DNA of 64,000 bases from Paenibacillus turicensis (GTDB lineage Bacteria; Bacillota; Bacilli; Paenibacillales; Paenibacillaceae): NCBI RefSeq assembly GCF_017873435.1, contig NZ_JAGGKG010000017.1, positions 56,515-120,514 on the forward strand. Direction: 5' to 3'. Positions 17,506-26,915 of the stretch are shown here, piece after piece (the stretch's first letter is position 1; every line of letters starts with the position of its first letter). The position numbers and the translations under genes were made by a program. Under the pieces are notes generated by a model. It made no database searches. It was not told the origin of the DNA and saw only the letters and a list, made by a program, of their open reading frames with translations.

Positions 17506-18684
17506 ATGAAAAAGCTGATGTTGACATGGCTTTCAGCCTTGCTGTTGCTTATGCCAATTACAGGTGTAGGTGCATTTGCGGAGGAAGCTTCTCATGAGGA
17601 CAGCTTAGTTGTAGCCGAGCAAGCCCGCTCTGCTATTTTAATGGATGCAGATACAGGTACGGTTATTTATGAGAAGAAAAGTCATGAAAAATTGCCACCA
17701 GCGAGCATTACAAAGGTCATGACCATGTTATTAACGATGGAGGCTGTAAGCAAAGGTGAGCTAAAGCTAACCGACTTAGTTACAGCGAGTGAATACGCGG
17801 CGTCTATGGGGGGCTCTCAAATCTTTTTGAAGCAAGGGGAGCAGATGACTGTAGATGACTTACTCAAGGGCGTGGCGATGGCCTCAGGCAATGATGCTTC
17901 TGTTGCATTAGCTGAGCATATTGGTGGATCAGAGAAGGCATTTGTAAAAATGATGAATGAGAAGGCTGCTGAGCTAGGACTTAAGGAAACTCATTTTGAA
18001 AATTGCAATGGCTTACCTAAAGACAATCATTATAGCTCTGCGCACGATATTGCTGTAATGAGCAGGGAGCTATTAAAATATCCTGAAATTATTAAATACA
18101 CAGGCGCTTATCAGGATCACTTACGTAAAGATTCAGAGAAGCCGTTTTGGTTAGTAAATACAAACAAACTCGTTCGCTTTTATGATGGTGCGGATGGACT
18201 AAAAACAGGCTATACGTCAGAGGCTAAGTTTTGCTTAGCGGCTACAGCATCACGTGATGGCATGCGTTTAATCGCTGTCGTTATGGGTGAGCCGAATACA
18301 AAAACGCGGAACAGTGAGGTCACAGCGCTGTTTGACTATGCCTTTTCTCAATACCGCTTGCAGCCGATTTATAAAACTGGTGAAGTGATTGGGAAGGTAC
18401 AGATTAAAAAGGGACAGCAATCTGAGCTACAGCTAGCCGCAAGCAAGCCGATTCAAATTTTACTTAAAAAAAGTGCTGGCAATGCGGCGATTACGCATAA
18501 GCTCGTTGTGCCTGATCAGCTTGCCGCTCCTGTAAAGACAGGACAAGTTGTCGGGAAGCTTGTTATTTATCAAGGGGACAAGCTGCTAAGAGAATTTGAT
18601 TTAACCGCGGCCAATGATATCGGTAAGGCAGGCTGGTGGACATTGTTCAAACGTACGACAGCACGCTTGTTTTTTGTAGATTGA
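17506..18684 (+). CDS. dacF: Sporulation D-alanyl-D-alanine carboxypeptidase (DacF type)
   Basis: Penicillin-binding protein acting on forespore peptidoglycan. 392 residues: signal peptide (to about 25), class A carboxypeptidase domain with SITK (S67-K70), SGN (MASGNDAS) and KTG (DGLKTGYTS), then a C-terminal beta domain. GAGGAGG at 17491 selects ATG 17506 over the ATG at 17476. Immediately precedes spoIIAA, as in Bacillus, where dacF is forespore-expressed; the sigma-F promoter itself is not convincingly visible. Confidence 0.92.
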   Translation: MKKLMLTWLSALLLLMPITGVGAFAEEASHEDSLVVAEQARSAILMDADTGTVIYEKKSHEKLPPASITKVMTMLLTMEAVSKGELKLTDLVTASEYAASMGGSQIFLKQGEQMTVDDLLKGVAMASGNDASVALAEHIGGSEKAFVKMMNEKAAELGLKETHFENCNGLPKDNHYSSAHDIAVMSRELLKYPEIIKYTGAYQDHLRKDSEKPFWLVNTNKLVRFYDGADGLKTGYTSEAKFCLAATASRDGMRLIAVVMGEPNTKTRNSEVTALFDYAFSQYRLQPIYKTGEVIGKVQIKKGQQSELQLAASKPIQILLKKSAGNAAITHKLVVPDQLAAPVKTGQVVGKLVIYQGDKLLREFDLTAANDIGKAGWWTLFKRTTARLFFVD

Positions 18685-18778
18685 TAGCAGTTTTCTTCTA
18701 GTTTTGTCAGGGGGAAGGAATCACAGGACAAGGCGTAGAAATGTGTGTTCATGCGTAAGAGAGGAGAGTGAACATAAC

Positions 18779-19132
18779 GTGAACTTGCAAGTTGAGATGG
18801 TAAGAAATCGTGAAACACTCATTGTCCGTTTAAGCGGAGAATTAGATCATCACACTGCGGATGAGGTGCGGATGCGGATGGATGAGGAATTAGCGCGAGG
18901 TGGCTGTCGTCATCTGGTATTAAGTCTTAAATCACTACAGTTTATGGACAGCTCTGGTCTAGGTGTCATTTTAGGAAGATATAAGCTGATTAAGCATAAG
19001 GGTGGAAGAATGGTGTTATGTGATGTGAATCCATCTGTGTATCGTTTATTTGAAATGTCAGGCTTATTCAAGATCATGTCTATTTATGAAAATGAGAATA
19101 CGGCGTTGTCTGAACTGGAGGTGGCATTATGA
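18779..19132 (+). CDS. spoIIAA: Anti-anti-sigma factor SpoIIAA
   Basis: STAS-domain protein that, when dephosphorylated by SpoIIE, frees sigma-F from SpoIIAB. 117 residues; [11 protein letters not shown] and the phosphorylation site [14 protein letters not shown], with S58 the phospho-acceptor by homology. The frame is open upstream to 18704, but homology places the start at the GTG at 18779 (sequence MNLQVEM), with GAGGAG somewhat distant at 18761. The stop overlaps spoIIAB by 4 bp. Confidence 0.94.
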   Translation: MNLQVEMVRNRETLIVRLSGELDHHTADEVRMRMDEELARGGCRHLVLSLKSLQFMDSSGLGVILGRYKLIKHKGGRMVLCDVNPSVYRLFEMSGLFKIMSIYENENTALSELEVAL

Positions 19133-19584
19133 TGAACACAGCAGAGCGGAACTTTATGACTCTGCAATTTGCTGCCAAGTCAGAAAATGAGTCTTTTGCC
19201 AGAGTAACGGTAGCGGCATTTGTATCCCAGCTTGACCCAACGATGGATGAAATTACGGATCTAAAGACAGTCGTATCTGAAGCGGTGACGAATTGTATTA
19301 TTCATGGCTACGATAGTAATCCAGATGGCATTGTAACCATCTCAGCCGAGATTATCAACGATACAGTGACCTTAACGATTGAAGATAAAGGCAACGGCAT
19401 TGAAGACTTGGAGCTGGCCAAGCAGCCGCTATATACTTCCAAGCCTGAGTTAGAGCGTTCAGGCATGGGCTTCACCATTATGGAAAACTTCATGGATGAA
19501 TTTGAGGTTTCCAGTCAAATTGGTGGAGGTACGTCAATTCGGATGAAGAAAGTGATTGTATCCAAGAAAGCTTTGTATAATTAG
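19129..19584 (+). CDS. spoIIAB: Anti-sigma-F factor / SpoIIAA kinase SpoIIAB
   Basis: GHKL ATPase that sequesters sigma-F and phosphorylates SpoIIAA. 151 residues: N-box [16 protein letters not shown]1 box EDKGNGI, G2 box [19 protein letters not shown] overlap with spoIIAA gives coupled translation and matched stoichiometry. Canonical length. Confidence 0.95.
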   Translation: MMNTAERNFMTLQFAAKSENESFARVTVAAFVSQLDPTMDEITDLKTVVSEAVTNCIIHGYDSNPDGIVTISAEIINDTVTLTIEDKGNGIEDLELAKQPLYTSKPELERSGMGFTIMENFMDEFEVSSQIGGGTSIRMKKVIVSKKALYN

Positions 19585-19595
19585 GGGTTGGATCT

Positions 19596-20351
19596 ATGGA
19601 TGCTGATGTGAAGCAAACCTCAAGGGAGTTTCTAGACGATAATGAAGTGAAAAGATTGATTGCGCTCAGTCAATCTGGTGACAGCGGTGCTAGGGATCGT
19701 CTAGTGAATTGTAACATTCGGTTAGTGTGGTCGGTCGTGCAGCGGTTTATGAATCGTGGTTATGAGCCAGATGATTTATTCCAAATTGGCTGTATTGGCT
19801 TGTTGAAATCTGTGGACAAGTTTGACCTGAGCTATGATGTGAAGTTTTCTACCTACGCGGTTCCGATGATTATCGGAGAAATCCAGCGCTTTTTGCGTGA
19901 TGATGGAACGCTGAAGGTGAGCCGTTCCCTGAAGGAAATGGCGAATAAGGTTCGTAAGAAGCGAGATGAGCTATCTAAAACTTTAAATCGTTTGCCAACG
20001 ATTGGTGAAGTGGCGCATGAATTAGGGGTTACACCCGAAGATGTCGTCTTTGCGCAGGAAGCAAATAAACCACCAACCTCGATTCACGAAACCGTATTTG
20101 AAAATGATGGAGATCCAATTACGTTAATGGATCAAATTTCGGATGAATCGCAGGAGCGTTGGTTTGAAAAGCTCGCCTTACATGAGGCGATTACGGGCTT
20201 GTCCGATCGAGAGCGGCTTATCGTTTATTTACGGTATTATCGCGATCAGACGCAATCTGAGGTCGCTACAAGACTTGGGATCTCTCAGGTTCAGGTGTCT
20301 AGACTTGAAAAGAAAATTTTGCAAAGCATCCGAGATCAAATTGCACAATAA
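19596..20351 (+). CDS. sigF: RNA polymerase sigma-F factor
   Basis: First forespore-specific sigma factor. 251 residues with region 2 (NCNIRLVWSVVQRF, DDLFQIGCIGLLKSVDKFD, FSTYAVPMIIGEIQRFLRDDG), region 3 (PTIGEVAHELGVTPEDV) and region 4 (LSDRERLIVYLRYYRDQTQSEVATRLGISQVQVSRLEKKIL). Third gene of the spoIIA operon, ended by a strong hairpin. Confidence 0.96.
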   Translation: MDADVKQTSREFLDDNEVKRLIALSQSGDSGARDRLVNCNIRLVWSVVQRFMNRGYEPDDLFQIGCIGLLKSVDKFDLSYDVKFSTYAVPMIIGEIQRFLRDDGTLKVSRSLKEMANKVRKKRDELSKTLNRLPTIGEVAHELGVTPEDVVFAQEANKPPTSIHETVFENDGDPITLMDQISDESQERWFEKLALHEAITGLSDRERLIVYLRYYRDQTQSEVATRLGISQVQVSRLEKKILQSIRDQIAQ

Positions 20352-20376
20352 AGATTGATATTTGATATGTGTTCCT

Positions 20377-20440
20377 AAACCTCTGTCTTTATATTTGAGA
20401 ACTTTATGTTTTCAGTATAGGGATGGGGGTTTTTGCTTTT
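20377..20440 (+). terminator. Terminator of the spoIIA operon
   Basis: A 17-pair stem including G-T wobbles (AAACCTCTGTCTTTATA with TATAGGGATGGGGGTTT) is followed by a T-rich tract. It separates sigF from spoVAF, so the latter needs its own promoter. Confidence 0.8.
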
Positions 20441-20545
20441 TGGGAGCAAAGGAAGAGTAAAGGACTGCTTTCCTTGGCATACTATGGTCATTATGTCTAA
20501 CTGTGACTGCATACTAGGTAGGAGTATGAGGAGGGAGCTTGAAAA

Positions 20546-22405
20546 ATGAGTGATGAGCACAAGGAGTATGGTGGACAGGAGCAAGAGCATGGGTATGGGC
20601 ATGAACAGGGGCAACATGATGCTGATTTTCCGAAATTTATGTCTTCGCTAGAGTCTGATCAGCAACAAGATCATCAAGATCAATATGAGCAATACGGTCA
20701 AAACGAGCAAACCTATAACAACCAAGAAGATGAACAACATGAACAAAATGAAGATAAAGATGAAAACAGAGATGAAAACAAAGGTAAAGATAAGGATGGA
20801 AAGCAAGCGCTAGGAAAAGAGGATGGCGAGGAAAAAGGTCAGGAAGCGCAAAAAGGTTCAGATTCTAAGGATGAGAAGCTAAAACAAAAAATTGAACAGG
20901 AGCATTCAGATACGATCGAAGAATCGGTCATATATTGGCAGGGAAAAGATGTCATTAGCACGGAGCTAGCGGTAACGAAAAAAACGTTAGAGCAGGTCGT
21001 AGGTCTTGGGCAAAGCTTTGACATGGAATTTAGAGAAATGACGTTTGGTCATGTGAAGACAGGACTATTTTATATTACAGGCTTCGCTAAAGATGAAAGT
21101 ATGCAGGAAATTTTAAAGCGACTCACCTATCTGCATTCCGATGATTTATCCTATGATGTCGTGCAGGATTTCTTTGAATTGTACATCCCCCATATTCAGG
21201 TTAAGCTTGCGCCTAAGCTAAGTGGTGTCGTCAATCAAGTGCTTACAGGCATGAGTGCAATGTTTATTGAAGGTGAAGAGCAGGCTATTGTTATGGACAC
21301 ACGTTCTTATCCTGTCAGAGGGCCTGAAGAGCCTTCGCTAGAACGTGTTGTGCGGGGTTCAAGGGATGGCTTTACCGAAACCCTATTATCTAACGTGGCA
21401 TTGGTGAGAAGACGTCTACGTGACCCAGGGCTAAAATTTGAAGTGATGACCGTGGGGCGTAGAACGCGAACGGATGTCTGCTTAGCTTATATCGATGATA
21501 TCGTAGATAAGGTACAGGTGGATGCGATCCGTGACAAAATTCAAAGTGTTGATATAGATGGCCTTCCTTTAGCCGATAAGCAATTAGAGGAAACGATTAT
21601 TAATACAGGCTGGAACCCGTATCCTCTTGTGCGTTATTCTGAGAGACCAGATGTTGTAGCTTCGCATATTATGGAGGGAAGGCTAACCGTTTTTGTGGAT
21701 ACTTCACCAAGTGTCATGATTATGCCAACGACATTTTTTGATTTATGTCAGCATGCAGAAGAAAACAGGCAAACGCCATTTATGGGAACGTATTTAAGAT
21801 GGGTGCGTTTCTTGGGGATTTTTGCATCCCTTTTTATATTGCCGTTGTGGTTATTGTTAGTAACTCATCCAGAGCTTAAGCCACCGATGCTTGATTTTAT
21901 TGGACCACAAAAAACTGCGCATATCCCACTTATTATGCAATTTCTGCTTGTAGAGCTGGGGGTGGACTTACTACGAATGGCGGCAGTGCATACACCAACC
22001 CCGTTAGCCTCTGCGATGGGCTTAGTTGCAGCGATTTTAATCGGGAATATAGCCGTTGAGACAGGTTTGTTTGTTAATGAGGTTATTTTGTATATGGCTG
22101 TGGCAGCGATTGGGATGTTTGCGACACCAAGCTATGAGCTAGGGCTGGCGAATCGGATTGTACGGCTGGGCTTACTCATTTTAGTGGCGTTGTTTGATGT
22201 GACAGGCTTTGTGGGAGGGATCACGTTATTTGTTATACTGTTAACCGTGCATAGATCGTATAATTCCTCTTATTTATGGCCGTTTATTCCGTTTAATGCA
22301 AAGGCCATGGGTGCAATTCTTTTCCGGGTTCCAGTGATGACTTCCAAGAAGCGTCCGTCCTTTAATAAAGCGCGAGATAACACCAGAATGCCTGCAAAAG
22401 AATAG
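20546..22405 (+). CDS. spoVAF: SpoVAF/GerA-type spore membrane protein with charged N-terminal extension
   Basis: Spore inner-membrane protein of the GerA/SpoVAF family, linked to germinant signalling and dipicolinic acid channels. 619 residues against roughly 490 for Bacillus SpoVAF. The extra ~120 N-terminal residues are low-complexity and rich in Glu, Gln, Asp, Lys, Asn and His. The family domain starts near residue 140, contains SYPVRGPEEPSLERVVRGSRDGFTETL and DPGLKFE, and ends in four to five transmembrane helices. The adjacent spoVAA-spoVAE genes expected from Bacillus are missing, but the link to lysA is kept. Confidence 0.88.
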   Translation: MSDEHKEYGGQEQEHGYGHEQGQHDADFPKFMSSLESDQQQDHQDQYEQYGQNEQTYNNQEDEQHEQNEDKDENRDENKGKDKDGKQALGKEDGEEKGQEAQKGSDSKDEKLKQKIEQEHSDTIEESVIYWQGKDVISTELAVTKKTLEQVVGLGQSFDMEFREMTFGHVKTGLFYITGFAKDESMQEILKRLTYLHSDDLSYDVVQDFFELYIPHIQVKLAPKLSGVVNQVLTGMSAMFIEGEEQAIVMDTRSYPVRGPEEPSLERVVRGSRDGFTETLLSNVALVRRRLRDPGLKFEVMTVGRRTRTDVCLAYIDDIVDKVQVDAIRDKIQSVDIDGLPLADKQLEETIINTGWNPYPLVRYSERPDVVASHIMEGRLTVFVDTSPSVMIMPTTFFDLCQHAEENRQTPFMGTYLRWVRFLGIFASLFILPLWLLLVTHPELKPPMLDFIGPQKTAHIPLIMQFLLVELGVDLLRMAAVHTPTPLASAMGLVAAILIGNIAVETGLFVNEVILYMAVAAIGMFATPSYELGLANRIVRLGLLILVALFDVTGFVGGITLFVILLTVHRSYNSSYLWPFIPFNAKAMGAILFRVPVMTSKKRPSFNKARDNTRMPAKE

Positions 22406-22456
22406 TTAACACGGCTTGTCATACAAATAATCCAAATGATGCTCTGAAAAATCCAT

Positions 22457-22485
22457 TTTTCAGTTGGCAAGATGTTTGCTATACT
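22457..22485 (+). promoter_or_regulatory. Possible sigma-A promoter of lysA
   Basis: TTTTCA and TATACT are spaced 17 bp apart, 35 bp before the lysA ATG. A small hairpin (CTGAAAAA/TTTTTCAG, 22444-22463) overlaps the -35. Confidence 0.4.
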
Positions 22486-22519
22486 GTTGTAAAATCGTAA
22501 AAAGTGGAGGCTTGCATAG

Positions 22520-23851
22520 ATGCATTTACATGGAACTAGTAAAATTAATGAAAAATCACACTTAGAGATTGGTGGATGTGATACAACCGAATTGAAGGAA
22601 ACCTATGGTACGCCTTTATATATTGTGGATGAAGCGTTAGTTCGTCAAAGATGTCGGGAGTATATGGAGTCGTTTCGTGCTTCAGGCTTAACCTTTCAGG
22701 TTGCGTATGCAAGTAAAGCATTTTGCGTGATGGCGATGTGTCGTTTAGTTGAGGAAGAGGGGCTTTCTCTAGACGTCGTTTCAGAAGGGGAATTATATAC
22801 AGCAATTCAAGCTGGCTTCCCAGCAGGTCGCATTCATTTCCACGGAAATAATAAGACACCAGAAGAGCTAGAGATGGGGATTAAAGCAGGGATTGGCTGT
22901 TTTGTAGTCGATAACTTTGTAGAAATTCATATGCTGCAAGGGATTGCTGCTGAGCATGGCGTGACTGTAAATGTTTTGCTTCGTGTTACACCAGGTGTTG
23001 AAGCCCATACGCATGAATACACGGCTACAGGACAAACGGATTCCAAGTTTGGTTTTGATATCGGAAATGGATCTGCGTTTGAAGCGGTAAAACAAGCAAA
23101 TGAAAGTCAAAACCTAAACTTGCTAGGTATTCACTCTCATATTGGCTCCCAAATTTTTGAGGTGGAAGGCTTCCAATTAGCGGTGGAGCGTGTAGCTAGC
23201 TTTGCAGGTGAAGTGAAGGCTCAGCTTGGTATTAGCTTCAAAGTGGTTAACTTAGGTGGAGGTTTTGGTATTCGTTATACCGAAGGAGATACGCCACTTC
23301 AAGTGACTGAATATGTGAAGGCAATTACGGATGGTGTGAAGCAGCACTTTGGTGCAGTATACGATACATTGCCTGAAATTTGGGTAGAGCCAGGTCGCAG
23401 TATTATCGGCGATGCAGGCACAACCTTGTACACCGTAGGTACGCATAAAAATATTCCAGGTGTACGTAAATATGTAGCGGTAGATGGGGGAATGACAGAC
23501 AACCCACGTCCTGCCTTGTATCAGTCCAAATATGAAGCGCTATTGGCGAATCGTGCACAAGATGATAACGAGGAAACCGTCTCCGTAGCAGGGAAATGCT
23601 GTGAGAGTGGAGATATGTTAATTTGGGATCTCGAATTGCCTAAAGTAGAAAATGGGGACCTGCTTGCAGTGGCATGTACAGGTGCGTACAACTATTCTAT
23701 GGCAAGCAACTACAACCGAATTCGTCGTCCTGCGGTAGTATTTGTTAAGGATGGCGAAAGTGATGTTGTTGTGAAAAGGGAGTCCTTGGACGATATTGTT
23801 GTTAATGATGTGATTCCGGCGCGCATTAAGAAGCAGGCTCAAAAAATTTAA
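22520..23851 (+). CDS. lysA: Diaminopimelate decarboxylase
   Basis: Last step of lysine synthesis (meso-DAP to lysine), PLP-dependent. 443 residues, alanine-racemase fold III: PLP lysine K66 in VAYASKAF, HGNNKTPEEL, the phosphate-binding NLGGGFGIRY, EPGRSI, and the active-site CCESGDML (a cysteine from the partner subunit). GTGGAGG ribosome site. A palindromic repeat begins 5 bp after the stop. Confidence 0.95.
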   Translation: MHLHGTSKINEKSHLEIGGCDTTELKETYGTPLYIVDEALVRQRCREYMESFRASGLTFQVAYASKAFCVMAMCRLVEEEGLSLDVVSEGELYTAIQAGFPAGRIHFHGNNKTPEELEMGIKAGIGCFVVDNFVEIHMLQGIAAEHGVTVNVLLRVTPGVEAHTHEYTATGQTDSKFGFDIGNGSAFEAVKQANESQNLNLLGIHSHIGSQIFEVEGFQLAVERVASFAGEVKAQLGISFKVVNLGGGFGIRYTEGDTPLQVTEYVKAITDGVKQHFGAVYDTLPEIWVEPGRSIIGDAGTTLYTVGTHKNIPGVRKYVAVDGGMTDNPRPALYQSKYEALLANRAQDDNEETVSVAGKCCESGDMLIWDLELPKVENGDLLAVACTGAYNYSMASNYNRIRRPAVVFVKDGESDVVVKRESLDDIVVNDVIPARIKKQAQKI

Positions 23852-23855
23852 CATG

Positions 23856-24030
23856 ACTGGTTGACAATACGAGAGGGGAGCGCTACCTCAAGAGGGTTGT
23901 TGCGACCGCTGTTAAAACTAAATTTCCTATGATTACAGTTATATAGTTGAAAAAATTTAGTTTTAAAGGCGGACACTTCGTTTCTCCACAATCCCTCTTT
24001 CCTCCGCTTGACTTTCGTTAGTCAACCACT
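23856..24030. repeat. MITE-like palindromic element, copy A
   Basis: 175 bp bounded by ACTGGTTGAC and GTCAACCACT. A perfect internal inverted pair TTAAAACTAAATTT/AAATTTAGTTTTAA surrounds a central loop. It shares its ends with copies at 43118, 58382 and 63799. It also forms the RNA 3' end of lysA and may terminate it. Confidence 0.75.
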
Positions 24031-24108
24031 CAATTTTAAATTGAGCCTTATAATAAGTGGGAAGATAGAAACATGAAATAATATAAAGATTTAAATAATA
24101 TTCAATAG

Positions 24109-24179
24109 AAAAAGCTAACATATCTTATCCAGTGCAGGAGGAGTACTCTATGCAGGGGAAGAGGGTGTTAGCTTTTTTT
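24109..24179. terminator. Hairpin downstream of lysA
   Basis: AAAAAGCTAACA pairs with TGTTAGCTTTTTTT over a 45-base loop. It could serve lysA and the convergent hydrolase gene. Together with copy A this accounts for the 365-base gap. Confidence 0.55.
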
Positions 24180-24215
24180 ATTGCAAATTGTTAGTTGGTT
24201 AGAGTTAGGTTCGTG

Positions 24216-24986
24216 TTAGTTTGAAATTGTATTTTTGATAGCCTCTGCTAAGCCCTCAGGGTTTTCCCATGTCATGGAATGGCTTGTGTCTTTTAGGATT
24301 TCAACCTTGATAGCATGCTGTTGTAATTCGTTTAGTTCGTCTTCGTCAGGTAGGGAGTGCTCTCCAATGATAAATGATTTTGGACAAGTTAAATCATAAA
24401 AGATTTCTCTCCATGAAGGTGTTTGTCCTTCTACAGCAGATTTGCTTGTTACATACACTGCTTTGGGTGCGCAAACTGAGAAGCTGGCTGCCCATAATTC
24501 ATTACCATTTTGTCTATTGTTCTCTAATATGGTGTTAAAGCCATGACTTACAAAATCCTCATAGGAATAGGCAGCAATCGATTTACTTGTAAAGCCACCG
24601 CCAGCATCTAAATTAGCTTCGCCCAAAATAACGGCTTCGATGCGCTCTTCGCATAGCTTGGCTAAACTTAGAGCAACCGAACCCCCGATGCTATGACCAA
24701 ATAGGATAAACTTTTTTAAATTTAAGTGTGTAATGAGTTCAAACAAATAATTTGCATGCCCCTGAATGGTATAGCTGAAGTCCTCGGGTTTATCACTATA
24801 GCCATTACCCAGCAAATCAATAAGAATACGACGATGTGCAATTAGCGGTTCCTGTGCAGCTAGGTTAGGATAATCAAATGATCCCGCACAACCTAAACCA
24901 TGAATAAATATAATCGGTGTCTCTGTCCCAGGTAAATCATGATATCTTAAACGGTAGCCTGAGCTTGGAATTTTAAATGTTTTCAT
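24216..24986 (-). CDS. Alpha/beta-fold hydrolase
   Basis: 256 residues: oxyanion strand PIIFIHGLGCAGS, nucleophile elbow GHSIGGS (S99), a probable acid in the GEHSLPDEDE region and the catalytic His in DTSHSMTWENPEG. Typical of small esterase/peroxidase-like hydrolases; the substrate cannot be told. It stands alone on the minus strand with a GAGGATTAAT site before the ATG. Confidence 0.85.
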   Translation of the reverse strand: MKTFKIPSSGYRLRYHDLPGTETPIIFIHGLGCAGSFDYPNLAAQEPLIAHRRILIDLLGNGYSDKPEDFSYTIQGHANYLFELITHLNLKKFILFGHSIGGSVALSLAKLCEERIEAVILGEANLDAGGGFTSKSIAAYSYEDFVSHGFNTILENNRQNGNELWAASFSVCAPKAVYVTSKSAVEGQTPSWREIFYDLTCPKSFIIGEHSLPDEDELNELQQHAIKVEILKDTSHSMTWENPEGLAEAIKNTISN

Positions 24987-25251
24987 TTTTAATTAATCCT
25001 CTCGATCATCTGTAATTATAATTGTGCAAGATGGTATTTCGCCGCGAATGGAATAAGCTACCAATCCCTGTACTTAGAATTATAACCTGCAATATTTTAA
25101 ATTTACAATATATTTTACGTCAGGTCAGATTTGGTGACTAAATAAGGACAAGCTAAGCTGTTTTTTCATGACGTACTTTGCTCTTGTGACGATTTCATAG
25201 TACACTGTAATAGTGTTTTTTAAAGACAAACAAATTAAGGAAGTGACCGAT

Positions 25252-25689
25252 ATGAAAAAAGGGAAGATCGTATTAGAAAAAGGCGGCGAGGTAGAAATTC
25301 AATTTTTGCCTGAGGAAGCACCAGGAACTGTAGCTAACTTTGAAAAATTAGCAAACGAAGGCTTCTACAATGGACTTACATTCCACCGTGTTATTCCAGG
25401 TTTCGTAGCACAAGGTGGCTGCCCACATGGTACAGGTACTGGTGGTCCTGGTTACACTATTAAATGTGAAACTGCAACGAACACAACCAAGCATGAGCGT
25501 GGCGTATTGTCTATGGCACATGCGGGTAAAGATACAGGCGGTAGCCAATTCTTTATCGTTTACGAAGCACAACCACACTTGAACGGGGTACACACTGTAT
25601 TTGGTAAAGTAACCTCTGGTATGGAGCTTGTTGACGGCATTAAAGCAGGCGACAAGATGAAGGAAGTTACAGTTTGGGACGAAGCGTAA
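25252..25689 (+). CDS. ppiB: Cyclophilin-type peptidyl-prolyl cis-trans isomerase
   Basis: Cytoplasmic proline isomerase that helps protein folding. 145 residues with the cyclophilin core [38 protein letters not shown] and [11 protein letters not shown]. The frame is open upstream to a TTG at 25213, but TAAGGAAG at 25236-25243 selects the ATG at 25252. In Bacillus ppiB lies between lysA and the rib operon; here a 31-kb tail cluster and a xylanase gene come between it and rib. Confidence 0.94.
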   Translation: MKKGKIVLEKGGEVEIQFLPEEAPGTVANFEKLANEGFYNGLTFHRVIPGFVAQGGCPHGTGTGGPGYTIKCETATNTTKHERGVLSMAHAGKDTGGSQFFIVYEAQPHLNGVHTVFGKVTSGMELVDGIKAGDKMKEVTVWDEA

Positions 25690-25743
25690 GCTTAGGTTTG
25701 TAAGTTTAAGTTCATAATGGACAAGCAGGATAGGCTCTTTGGG

Positions 25744-25790
25744 GCTACGTTGATCTTTGGATCACGTAGCTTGCTTAGGGCTTTTTTTAC
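25744..25790 (+). terminator. Probable terminator of ppiB
   Basis: GCTACGTTGATC pairs with GATCACGTAGC; the T-run begins about 12 bases later, so the fit is imperfect. Confidence 0.45.
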
Positions 25791-25980
25791 GAGGAAAAAA
25801 TTTTAGCATACACTTAATACCTAAGCACGTTAAAATAAAAAGTAGCTAAAAATGACAGTAATTAATAAGGCTTAATTTAAAAGTTAGGACTGACAATAAA
25901 CAAAAGTACAAACAAATGCAAAGGCGACGGCGTCCAGTGAACATTGGAAGTCTAATAAAATTAGAGAGGTTAGGTGTACG

Positions 25981-26709
25981 ATGAAGCAAAATATATACGA
26001 TAATCCGGAGTTTTTTGAAAATTACCATCAGCTTCGAGCGTCAAAAATTACGTATAATGATTTTGTGGAGCAGCCTGCTTTAAAGTCATTGTTACCTGAT
26101 TTGGCTGGTAAAAGGGTGCTTGATTTAGGTTGTGGGTATGGTGAAATGGCACATTATTGCATCGATCATCACGCGGATCATGTAACGGGTGTGGATATAT
26201 CGGAAAAGATGTTAGCGCTTGCAGAAGGACATCCTAATATCACCTTTATTCATTCGGCAATGGAGGATTTACAATTTGAACAAGGGGAATTTGATCTCAT
26301 TATAAGCTCATTAGCTTTTCATTATGTAAAGGATTTAGATGAGCTAATGGGACGTATCGCAAGCTGGTTGAAACCCGACGGGCAGCTTATATTTTCCACC
26401 GAGCATCCTGTTGTGCTTGCTTCTAAGGCACAAGCAAAATGGATCACCAATGAACAAGGCGAAAATCTTTATTGGACGCTAGATAACTATAAGGAGGAAG
26501 GGGAGAGGTCACAGTTTTGGAAGGTGGATGGGGTGATTAAATATCATCGTACTTTATCAACATTAATTAATGTGCAGATCGCACATGGGTTATGTATTGA
26601 GCAGGTATTAGAGCCGGAGTCGATACCAGAAGGGATTGAAAAGAAGCCTAATCTGGTGAACGAGGTACGAAGACCTTCGTTTATTTTGTTTAGGGCGAGG
26701 AAGGGATAG
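25981..26709 (+). CDS. Class I SAM-dependent methyltransferase
   Basis: 242 residues; motif I VLDLGCGYGEMA, post-I acidic VTGVDISEKML, motif II EFDLIISSLAFHYVKD and motif III ASWLKPDGQLIFSTEHP identify the UbiE/BioC-like superfamily. The substrate is unknown. The ATG is preceded by AGAGGTTAGGTG. Last core gene before the tail cluster. Confidence 0.85.
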   Translation: MKQNIYDNPEFFENYHQLRASKITYNDFVEQPALKSLLPDLAGKRVLDLGCGYGEMAHYCIDHHADHVTGVDISEKMLALAEGHPNITFIHSAMEDLQFEQGEFDLIISSLAFHYVKDLDELMGRIASWLKPDGQLIFSTEHPVVLASKAQAKWITNEQGENLYWTLDNYKEEGERSQFWKVDGVIKYHRTLSTLINVQIAHGLCIEQVLEPESIPEGIEKKPNLVNEVRRPSFILFRARKG

Positions 26710-26782
26710 GAACATCTATATATGTTATAACTCGGTTTTTGAGCTTAATTTTCATAATTAAAATGATTACTGATTTAAAGAG

Positions 26783-26846
26783 GGAAGACCTCTCTTGGAA
26801 TTGTTGTTGTAATTACTTAATTCTACAAGAGAGGAGCTTCCTTTTT
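26783..26846. terminator. Strong hairpin at the left edge of the tail cluster
   Basis: GGAAGACCTCTCTTG pairs with CAAGAGAGGAGCTTCC, followed by TTTTTA on the + strand. It lies between the methyltransferase gene and the last, convergent, tail-cluster gene. Confidence 0.85.
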
Positions 26847-26915
26847 ACTGCATACAATTTGCGTAAGATTAATAACGATTGATAGATTGAAACGTTTGTA
26901 ACAGAACTGAAGTAG

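Noticed and set aside
23856..24030. Copy A as a simple lysA terminator
   Set aside because: Its ends match three other intergenic elements, so it is better treated as a member of a repeat family, even if it may also terminate transcription.
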